A stretch of DNA of 30,862 nt, from positions 1-30,862 of the forward strand of contig JAKEHA010000080.1 of NCBI GenBank assembly GCA_022615275.1, read 5' to 3'. A program made the position numbers and the translations under genes. This DNA comes from Candidatus Latescibacterota bacterium. GTDB taxonomy: Bacteria > Krumholzibacteriota > Krumholzibacteriia > WVZY01 > JAKEHA01. This document shows, in pieces, positions 25,101 through 30,862 of this stretch. Positions within the stretch are counted from its first letter, which is position 1. Each line of letters opens with the position of its first letter. The notes under the pieces were generated by a model. It was given only the letters and a program-made list of their open reading frames with translations. It made no database searches and was not told the DNA's origin.

Positions 25101-28100
25101 CTCGACGACGGTCAGCCAGGGGATCGCGGCCAACTCGTACCCGGGCCAGCTCGCGCTGAATGGATTCGAGAACGGCAACCCGTTCTCGTCGACCATGGCG
25201 ACCGAGGTGGTCGTGGTGGAAGACGCGCCCAACGTCCAGATTCTGTCGAACGCGGCCTCGCAGTCGCCCATCACCGCCGATCAAACCAAGCCGTTCAAGG
25301 TGCGCATGGTGGTGCGCAACAACGGCGGCGCCGACGTTACCTTCACGGATGCGTCGATTCGCTTCATTCAGGCGGGCCAGGATCGCAGCGGGCAGTTCGT
25401 CATCTCGACGCCGACTGGATTCGTCTTGGGCGGCACCACACTCGCTGGCGGCGAGACCGACACGGTGACGTTCGACATCTCCGACAACCTTGGCAACGCG
25501 ATGACGGCGCCGGCCATGATGACGATCGAGGGCTCGCTCGAGGTCGAAGACGTCAATACCCAGCAGCCCATCCTCGCCGAGCTCGAATTGGGGAACTTCC
25601 TGCAGGTGCAAACCCAGGCGGGTATCAGCGTCGTGGCGGTATTGCCGTCGCAAAGCACGGTCACGCAGAGCATGGACCGCGACTTCCTCGTGCGCGCGGT
25701 GGTGCGGAACACGGGGACGAGCGACATGACGCTCGATCTCACGCAACCCGCGACCGACGTGACGTTCACGCCGCCCGCGGGGTGGATTGCGACGCCGCGC
25801 AGCCAGCTCGGCAACGGGGGCAACGTGCTCTCGGGCAGCGAGGTCGACACGGTCTTGTTCGACGTCACGACCTCCGGCAGCACGACCGGCACCGCTCTCA
25901 TCAACACCAACTACACGGGCACCGAGATCAACAGTGGTCGCGCCGTGACGGGCGGCTCGTCGGGATCGGCGTCGATCGACGTGCAATCGCCGGGTCAGAT
26001 CGCGGTAACGAGTGTGGTCGCGTCGCGCGCGACCATCACCAGCGGCGCGGGGGTACCCTGGACGCTGACGGTGACGCTCGAGAACACGGGCCAGTCGGAC
26101 GTCGATCTCGACTTGGGTAACGCGATCGCGGTGAGCTTCCAGAACGTCGTCGTACCGCCGGGGCTGACGCGGCCGAGCATCCTCGCGGGCGGGGGCACCG
26201 TGCTCTCGGGTGGAGAGATCGATCAGATCGTGATCGGCGTGGCCGGATCGGGCACGTACTCGACCCCGGGCATCAAGGACGTCGGCGTCACCTTCGATGG
26301 CATCGAGATCAACTCCAACGAGCCGGTGAGCGGAATCAACGCGACCACGGTGACGGTTCAACTGCAGCCGTCGCTCAACGTCGTGTCGGTGTCGCCCGCC
26401 ACCGTGTCGCGCGGTTCGATCGTGAGCTTCCAGGTGACGATCGAGAACGCGACCACCAACGGTGCCACCGCCGCGCTCAATCCGTTGACGACGCGATTGA
26501 TCTTTGGCTCGAATGCCTACAACGTGAATCTCGACGCGAGCAGTCCCGTCGACATCGCCGCCAACCAGCAGATCACGCTCCTGTTCAACGCGGCCCAGGT
26601 CGTGTCCGCGATTCCGCTCGGGAACCAGAACGACGCCGTGCTGCAGTTCCGTTTCGTCGAGAACGACACCCCGCGCAGCGAGAACGAGCCGATGAACACG
26701 CCGCCCAAGCTCATCAACGTCCAAGCCGCACCGGCCCTCAACATCACCAGCGTGCGTGCCAGCCGTCAGAACGTGACCACGGGCCAGACCGCGCCCGCGT
26801 GGCACATCACCATGGTGCTCACCAACGCCAACGGCTCCGACGTCGACCTCGACCTCTCGGGCGCCGTCACGTACTTACGCTTGAACCTGCTCGGTTCGGG
26901 CGCGAACGTGACCCCGGAGTACACGATCACGCAACCGACCGCGCTATTCGGCGGCGGCGAGATCCTCTCGAGCGGGGAGACCGATTCGCTCATCTTTGAC
27001 GTCGCGGAGGCGGGCACTACACCGGGCAACGTGATCATCTCCGGATTCGTCGGCGGCATCGACGTGGTCTCCACACTCCCGGTCTCCGACAACACCGGCG
27101 ACGGTGGATCGGGCAGCTTCGTCCTGCAGACGCCGGCGGTGCTGAACGTCTTGAGCATCACGCCCGAGCGGCCGACCGCGACCGCCGGACAGACCGGAGC
27201 CGCGGCGGAGTACACGATGAAGATGGCGGTCCGCAACGACGGTCAAGCGGCCGTGGACCTGGACCTCTCGCCGCCCACCGCGACCGCCGTCGCCTTCACC
27301 GCGCCGACGGGGTGGATCACGGCTCTGCAGCCCGCCCTCGTGGGCGGCGGTGTGCGGCTCTCGGGGGGCGAGACCGATACCGTCGTGTTCAACGTAACGA
27401 CGACGGGCACGACGGCGGCGGTGCAGACCATCGGTGGGACCATCGCGGGGATCGAGCTCAATCGCGGGGTCACGGTCACCGACAACACGACCAGCGGCGG
27501 GACGGGATCGATCACCGTGCAGACGCCGGCCCAGCTCGACATCCTCGCCGCGGATCCCTCGCGCACGAACCTGACGTCGGGCGCTTCGACGCCGTGGGAC
27601 ATCCTGGTCGAGGTGCGCAACCTGGGTGAGTCCGCCGTGCGACTCGTGCTACCGGCGGGCCTGGCGGTGACGGTCGACGGCGCCTCACCCCCGGCCGTAT
27701 TCGACCCCGTCAATGGGCTCGAGGAAGGCGGTGTCGTCCTCGCGGGATTAGCGACGGGGACGCTCCTCGTCCACGCAGACGGCTCTCCCACGTTCACCGC
27801 GTTCGGCACCCGCAACATCGGGGTGTTGATCGACGCCGTCGAGTTGAACAGCAGCCGCGCGCTCAATGGCAACGAACCCGCGGCGGGAAGCGTCGTCGCG
27901 CAGACGCCGCCCAACCTGACGGTGGCGCTGGTTTCGAATCCGACCCTGGTGACGCAGGGAACACAAGCGTTCCTCGAACTCGACGTCACCAACCCGGGTG
28001 CCGACGCGGCCACCGTCGATCTCGATGCCGGCAACACTCGCGTGAGCTTCGCGGGCGGCCAGTATAGCGCGGTGCTGCAGCCGGTGAGTCCGACGCAGAT

Positions 28101-30862
28101 CGGCCCCGGCCAGACGGTTCGTGTATCGTTCGAGGACAAGCTGGTGGAGGATACTATTGCGGCGGGATCGCACAATCTGGCCGTCGACCTGGCATACACG
28201 GCGAACGGTCTCGATGTGACGGAGAACGAGACGGTGGCCAACGGCATCACCGTGCAGGTGCCGGCCGTGTTCCGCATCACCGGCATCGCGGCGTCGCAGA
28301 CGAGCGCAACAGCGGGGCAGACCACACCGTGGACTGCGACCATGAGCATCGTCAACGAGGGGTCGACGCCCATCGACTTGAGCCTCGCGGCGGGCGACAC
28401 GTACATTCAGTTCGTCGTGCCCGGCGGCGGCTTCGACCCGGGCTACACCGTCGTGCAACCGACCGAGTTGGTCGGCGGTGGGACGCAGCTCGGCGTGGGA
28501 CTCTCCGGCCAGTTGGAGTTCACGGTCACGCAGACCGGCAACACCACCGGTGTCATCGTCATCAGCGGTCGCGTGGAAGGAACCGACGCCGGTAGCGCGA
28601 CCGTCTTCGACGACACCTTCGACGGCGGTCGCGGCAGCATCGCGGTGGTGCCGGCGTCGGCGGTCAGCGTGCTCGCGACGCACACGTCGCAGCCGCGCGT
28701 GACCGCGGGGCAGACGGCGGTGTGGGGCGTGCGCGTGCTGGTGCGCAACGCCGGTGGCGCGTCGGTGAACGTCGATCTCGCGACCTCGAACATCACGTTC
28801 GACGGTGGCGCGGGGTGGGTCGTGACGACGCCGCCGGTCTTCGGTGGCGGCGGGAATCCCTTGCAGGGCGGGGAAGTCGACAGTCTCTTGTTCGAAGTAG
28901 CCGCCACCGCCACCGACCCGGGCACGTGGCGCATCGACGCGAGCATCCCGTGGCAGGACGTCACCACGCAGGCGACCGGCACGGCCAACACGAACACGTC
29001 GGGGTTCGGATCGATTGTCGTGCAAACGCCGGTCGCGATCCGCGTTGCTACGACGGTATCGCAGTCGCCCAACCCGGGCGAGGTCAACGTCGGCCAAGCG
29101 TTCGCGATCCGCGTCCAGGTCGAGAACACGGGGCAGGCCGACGCGCGCGACGTCCAGCTCGAGATGACGAGCGACGGCGCAAGCACGGTCACGCCGCTTT
29201 CGCCTATCACCGAGATCGCGGGCGGGCAGACGGCGACGGTCGACTTCGCGATCGACGCCGCGAACGTGCCCAACCCGAATGAGACCTTCTCGAGCGCGAT
29301 TACCACGGCGACCGACGAGAACTCGGGCGCCGGCGTGGCGGCGGAACCGCCCGTCGACAACACGGCGATCGTGGCCGTACAAAACCCTGCCGTCTACGAC
29401 ATCACGAGCGTGCAGCCGTCCCAGCCGACCGTCACGCGCGGTCAGACGATTCCGTGGAACTTGACCGTGCGCGTGCGCAATACGGGGCAGTCCGACGCCG
29501 TGCTCGCGGCGCCCGCTGCGAACGATCTCCTTTTCGAGATCGGCGGATCCACCAAGACCGACTACGTCGCGCAGCCCCCGACCGCGTTCGCTTCGGGAAC
29601 CTCGGGGTGGACGCTCGCCGGCGGTGCCGTTGACTCGTTGATCTACGCCGTCAACGTCACCGGCGCCGACACCGGGTTGGTCGACGTCACTGTGACCAGC
29701 GACGGTAGCGACCGCAACGATCCGTCGGTGCCCTTCAGCGACAATGGCGTCACGACAGTGCGGGTCCAGCAGCCCGCGGGCTTCGCCATTGCATCGACCG
29801 TCCCGATCGGCACGGTAAATCAAGCCAGCGCCGACCGCGACACCGTGAACACCGGCTTCGGGTACGAGATCCACGTCAACGTCGACAATACGGGCGAAGC
29901 GGTGGACAGCGTGCTGGTGCTCTTGACGAGCGACCTGTCGCCGGATCAGCGCTCGTTGATTGCACCTCAAAGCTTGCAGCGCCAGCAGATCGACGTCGAC
30001 GGCGACCACACGTTCATCTTCGTCATCACCGCGCCGGCCAATCCGGTCGTCCTGGAGACGTTCACGGCCGCGATCCAGCCCGGCGCGCGCTCGCGCAACA
30101 CGGGGCAGATCGTCTTGCCGCAACCCGCGCTCGACAACCGGCACGTCGTGGTGACGCAGCGGCCGGCCGATCTCGTATTGAATCTCACCTCCGCGAGTCC
30201 GACCGTCAGCACCAACCAGGTGTTCACGATGAGCGCGACCGTAACGAACGCGGGGCAGGCGGGAGTCTCGGGACCGGCGGAGTTGACGCTGGCACTGCCC
30301 GCGAATTTCGTTTTGGTCGATTCGATCGCCGAGCCGCGCGTGCGTTCGTTCGCAGTCGGGTCGCCGGTCTCATGGCAGGTGCGCGCACCGGGCACGGCAC
30401 CAGGGTCGGGCGATTTCACGTGTGCGATCACGGATGTGCCCGAAGACGTCAACACCGGCGCGGAAGCGCTCGCGTCGCAGTCGAGCGACCTCTTCGCCGT
30501 CAACGTCGTCTCGGGTGGTGCGTTCACGAGCCCAACGGTAGCTATCCCGTCGCCGGCAGGTGCACAGGACGGTACCGTCAGCGCCGCCCAAGATCTGACA
30601 TTGCGTGCTGAGGTAACCTCGACACCGACGACTACGAACGTGGCAGGTACGCTAACGGCGCCCGGTTTTACCGTGCTAGGGACGCCAACGCTTGTCAATC
30701 TTCCGGGCAACGTCAAGCGCATCGACTTCGATCTTCGCGCGCCCGCGAACGCGAGCGTGGACGATCTCTTCGTCACCTTCACGGGCATCGACCAGAACAC
30801 GCAGCAAGCGGTCCCGACCGCGGCCGACACAATCGCCGTGACCACCGTGCCGCGCACGGCGC
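19165..30862 (+). CDS. Giant exported Ig-repeat surface protein (3' end outside window)
   Basis: A single open frame of about 3,899 codons from ATG 19165 runs off the window with no stop. It begins with a signal peptide (MNTRRSIR, alanine-rich core, cleavage near TTA-GPG). An N-terminal domain follows, then about 13 Big-1/invasin-like units (19717-23847) marked by D-x-x-x-N-P-V turns, then about 19 CARDB-like units (23848 to the end) marked by VQ-x-PA, GQT, V-x-N-x-G and GGE-x-D motifs. The part read is rich in Thr, Val, Gly, Ala and Asp, and I find only about three cysteines (IGCDVW, DPSCPVG, GDFTCAI). No enzyme domain is visible. Such proteins act as adhesins, filaments or matrix components (family knowledge). 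A sorting tail, if any, lies outside the window. TTG 19129 is an alternative start. Confidence 0.9.
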   Translation, partial: MNTRRSIRVAALAAFLAAGVAALTTAGPGTGTANISPSSSVAAGSSGEWSITYTAAELHDDGTLRVTIPTGWTAPQDGSATSPGFVTVATNEPTGAPGLSVAGQVITVVVDTLNAGNTITIVYGSDDVSSSGRATAATTVGTYPFLVESDPTGGSPAPIVTSPDLDVIADAPASLEIVPGDSLGVVAGSFVELHIRVLDAFGNRTPVPSNRTVNLFATHGQYYDPSNHSTPITSAVIASGTNVKRVDYRPTLTGGSPHTLNMITQGGSPTLGGSGFVGVVPAPVSAAQSLITATTPVVADGVAQSTVKVTSRDAFGNRRPGDTVTIDATGSAVDTDPPSPTDAIGEASGVVTNIVAEPVTVSAVIAGTPITATAPISFVAGPPSGATSIVDATTGVVANGIATSTIMVTVRDANNNPVSGQQVNLAVNPVTNATLSQPGGVTDALGQVTGTLSSTTAIQRTVTATFGALPGTPITDNAVVQFVAGPLANFLVTVDGNAVAGADDPVIITARDAQGNTVTNYTGTVNLTTTSGETNSVEWSQGDGQGSISNIPGSNNGTYTFALADLGVAAIRVRNNKVETFQAAAQAGAASGTSGNLVVTNAGADKIELVSGDAQSAVVNTPVGSPPTVRVVDAFNNPVPGATVTFTPVGGGGFVDVSAGGGTDSTGTTLADGRIGCDVWRLGTIAGLNRLRARIASGSITSVDFTATGTPGQGTSIVITPVSKSVTVNSTEVVTATLRDQFNNLKPGERVDILIKADGDSPDGTMLANGADPNPTTFIGPTSRYGTTDANGRITVIYQAPNSAGVSDSLDAFTVNVGQGSVTDAVYTTTASGATNLRITFVGPSTRPADQTFQFLVEAIDGNDNVDPTNTSLVTLTPEVGGGLTFSETDFGPTVTQITLVNGAKTVYGRGTFAGDWDITTTGGGLGDDTEIVTITDTGEIDHYAVSTVPSVIAGVVFDVTVEAQDIHNNRVMGATNAVTLEAFDDVANNPAQALLLDPSATLVAGRVTVAETYTKAEAIRVRASASGDEGFSGVVNVSAAAAHRIAKISGDAAGIIAGANQALVAQVLDQYDNPVNNALVTFTVLDGGGSPSPPTDNTDATGHASTTLTTGTIVDDNRIKATIGDENPPSLERVEFLVSTIPGPVASFQVTPASFSLVAGAGVALNVAGFDANSNPVTNDDATPIQLTETGSAQFGAATGILTSGQFNTTVVDTVAESFTITAQRQGGGASGTSGTLTVSHAGAYRITKVSGDASGVTVGGAQPLEVLVRDPYDNPVPNALVTFATTGAINDGSFTDTSGDPNDGIAQTDALGHALVTFTTSLTAGANNVNAQILDGAPVGLERVTFTVNTVAGGIAYYTVQMNGTTVTAGQTRNVTVTAFDASDNQVDDDVTQVDLSGDPGNALVFGIDPVTLTNGAATTTVRADQVQVYQVRARTVGLPAITGLGEAVTVNPAAPAGTITATPSPATITANGISISTITSGVIRDAFSNQVATGTMVNVNSPPPTNGGVIVGPVARAVAADGTISFDLRSSTTPGVSTVTMASQTGTATGTVNVTFAPRPTFTAAAATPAIVAPAQSVAFSVQVNNTSTTDANLTTATTFTFTDGTRVYSANLAAGTSILGGGAQVLVFNAATVLAAFTPGPYTPNVVLVGADEFGAPINTTVATPAQSLLVTSIQIMDIDAPSVVSRGQSHTVTVSVRNNGTQPTNITDIFLVFAPGGGLFAPDPIVPTVVDPAATEQFAIMVAIDPSCPVGDYSIDANVVGNIGGVTVTDNSLAPFPLPTWEVVTAANLSYVTSSLSPMAVSRGAPYQFRATIANGGAGIVSLDSASTYMQFTDGTLYEAHPTQPYAIAGASQQQIVFKTRVVASAFTAGSYGVTFNLEGTEGAAPFQQTVTSGADQVAVQNPAGVVSGSVLPDQVSKGSSVAFTVQVTNSGGATVVLTPATTEFRFAGGDFTADLSPSGNTTIPPGSTTLAFLSTTVSQGIAANSYPGQLALNGFENGNPFSSTMATEVVVVEDAPNVQILSNAASQSPITADQTKPFKVRMVVRNNGGADVTFTDASIRFIQAGQDRSGQFVISTPTGFVLGGTTLAGGETDTVTFDISDNLGNAMTAPAMMTIEGSLEVEDVNTQQPILAELELGNFLQVQTQAGISVVAVLPSQSTVTQSMDRDFLVRAVVRNTGTSDMTLDLTQPATDVTFTPPAGWIATPRSQLGNGGNVLSGSEVDTVLFDVTTSGSTTGTALINTNYTGTEINSGRAVTGGSSGSASIDVQSPGQIAVTSVVASRATITSGAGVPWTLTVTLENTGQSDVDLDLGNAIAVSFQNVVVPPGLTRPSILAGGGTVLSGGEIDQIVIGVAGSGTYSTPGIKDVGVTFDGIEINSNEPVSGINATTVTVQLQPSLNVVSVSPATVSRGSIVSFQVTIENATTNGATAALNPLTTRLIFGSNAYNVNLDASSPVDIAANQQITLLFNAAQVVSAIPLGNQNDAVLQFRFVENDTPRSENEPMNTPPKLINVQAAPALNITSVRASRQNVTTGQTAPAWHITMVLTNANGSDVDLDLSGAVTYLRLNLLGSGANVTPEYTITQPTALFGGGEILSSGETDSLIFDVAEAGTTPGNVIISGFVGGIDVVSTLPVSDNTGDGGSGSFVLQTPAVLNVLSITPERPTATAGQTGAAAEYTMKMAVRNDGQAAVDLDLSPPTATAVAFTAPTGWITALQPALVGGGVRLSGGETDTVVFNVTTTGTTAAVQTIGGTIAGIELNRGVTVTDNTTSGGTGSITVQTPAQLDILAADPSRTNLTSGASTPWDILVEVRNLGESAVRLVLPAGLAVTVDGASPPAVFDPVNGLEEGGVVLAGLATGTLLVHADGSPTFTAFGTRNIGVLIDAVELNSSRALNGNEPAAGSVVAQTPPNLTVALVSNPTLVTQGTQAFLELDVTNPGADAATVDLDAGNTRVSFAGGQYSAVLQPVSPTQIGPGQTVRVSFEDKLVEDTIAAGSHNLAVDLAYTANGLDVTENETVANGITVQVPAVFRITGIAASQTSATAGQTTPWTATMSIVNEGSTPIDLSLAAGDTYIQFVVPGGGFDPGYTVVQPTELVGGGTQLGVGLSGQLEFTVTQTGNTTGVIVISGRVEGTDAGSATVFDDTFDGGRGSIAVVPASAVSVLATHTSQPRVTAGQTAVWGVRVLVRNAGGASVNVDLATSNITFDGGAGWVVTTPPVFGGGGNPLQGGEVDSLLFEVAATATDPGTWRIDASIPWQDVTTQATGTANTNTSGFGSIVVQTPVAIRVATTVSQSPNPGEVNVGQAFAIRVQVENTGQADARDVQLEMTSDGASTVTPLSPITEIAGGQTATVDFAIDAANVPNPNETFSSAITTATDENSGAGVAAEPPVDNTAIVAVQNPAVYDITSVQPSQPTVTRGQTIPWNLTVRVRNTGQSDAVLAAPAANDLLFEIGGSTKTDYVAQPPTAFASGTSGWTLAGGAVDSLIYAVNVTGADTGLVDVTVTSDGSDRNDPSVPFSDNGVTTVRVQQPAGFAIASTVPIGTVNQASADRDTVNTGFGYEIHVNVDNTGEAVDSVLVLLTSDLSPDQRSLIAPQSLQRQQIDVDGDHTFIFVITAPANPVVLETFTAAIQPGARSRNTGQIVLPQPALDNRHVVVTQRPADLVLNLTSASPTVSTNQVFTMSATVTNAGQAGVSGPAELTLALPANFVLVDSIAEPRVRSFAVGSPVSWQVRAPGTAPGSGDFTCAITDVPEDVNTGAEALASQSSDLFAVNVVSGGAFTSPTVAIPSPAGAQDGTVSAAQDLTLRAEVTSTPTTTNVAGTLTAPGFTVLGTPTLVNLPGNVKRIDFDLRAPANASVDDLFVTFTGIDQNTQQAVPTAADTIAVTTVPRTA
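19717..23847 (+). repeat. About 13 Big-1/invasin-like Ig units within the giant gene
   Basis: Units of roughly 300-360 bases carry a shared core: V-x-A-G/N-G, then V-x-V-x-DA-x-x-N-PV, then a strand and often TDA-x-G-x-A. Examples: VRDANNNPVSG near 20390, VVDAFNNPVPG near 21060, VLDQYDNPVNN near 22370 and VRDPYDNPVPN near 22975. They are homologous at protein level but strongly diverged in DNA, so they are old repeats and not recent duplications. Confidence 0.7.
23848..30862 (+). repeat. About 19 CARDB-like units within the giant gene
   Basis: Unit boundaries marked by the V-x-Q-x-P strand or its equivalent fall at about 23848, 24175, 24520, 24871, 25210, 25600, 25975, 26350, 26713, 27118, 27511, 27892, 28246, 28639, 29014, 29371, 29758, 30145 and 30496. 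Periods are 327-405 bases (about 109-135 residues). Each unit has a GQT-x-x-W-like strand, V-x-N-x-G, and in many a GGE-x-D-x-x-x-F strand. Confidence 0.7.

Noticed and set aside
24511..26805. Minus-strand open frame of 764 codons opposite the giant gene
   Set aside because: The translation is Arg/His/Asp-rich with no recognisable motif, and the plus strand holds a continuous Ig-repeat frame. It is a GC-driven shadow.
19165..30862. Frameshift or assembly break inside the giant gene
   Set aside because: One frame stays open throughout and the Ig-unit motifs recur in that same frame from start to end.

Overview
The window is GC-rich, and every gene I can support lies on the plus strand. The recurring themes are FlgD-Ig/T9SS-type C-terminal domains (one carrying the classic NYPNPFNP motif), a PorV/UPF0164-type barrel, lipoproteins with 'NQPP' mature N-termini, glycogen-binding-domain barrels and giant Ig-repeat proteins. 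Together they suggest a Gram-negative bacterium of the FCB superphylum or a neighbouring candidate phylum; Candidatus Eisenbacteria (Eiseniibacteriota) is my best guess. This is inference from protein style, since no rRNA or marker gene is present.

Region 1 (1-7148) encodes exported proteins. The end of a secreted protein with a FlgD/T9SS-like tail is closed by a strong intrinsic terminator (1003-1039). A ~300-base gene-free stretch follows, with two sizeable inverted repeats and an almost consensus sigma-70 promoter (1349-1378). That promoter feeds three genes: two N-terminally related lipoproteins (1445-3367, 3377-5752) and a secreted protein with a FlgD-like tail (TTG start at 5797). The unit ends at a terminator (7114-7148).

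Region 2 (7214-18896) is a run of ten very tightly packed genes: aldehyde dehydrogenase, pyruvate phosphate dikinase, CDP-alcohol phosphatidyltransferase, a DUF4388 (PATAN) protein, a CBM9-like protein with FlgD-type tail, a PorV-like barrel, an outer-membrane barrel candidate, a large barrel candidate with an N-terminal AMPK-type glycogen-binding domain, and two small lipoproteins with the same type of domain. Junctions range from 22-base overlaps to gaps of about 5 bases, so translation is probably coupled. The three consecutive glycogen-binding-type proteins, with ligand residues conserved to different degrees, are the most distinctive feature and may be an envelope glycan-binding apparatus.

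Region 3 (18897-30862) has a ~270-base leader containing a long-range C-rich/G-rich inverted repeat, then one uninterrupted reading frame of about 3,899 codons that runs off the window. It encodes an exported, nearly cysteine-free protein with about 13 Big-1/invasin-like units followed by about 19 CARDB-like units, probably a giant surface adhesin or filament.

I see no tRNA, rRNA, CRISPR array, transposase, integrase or phage gene.
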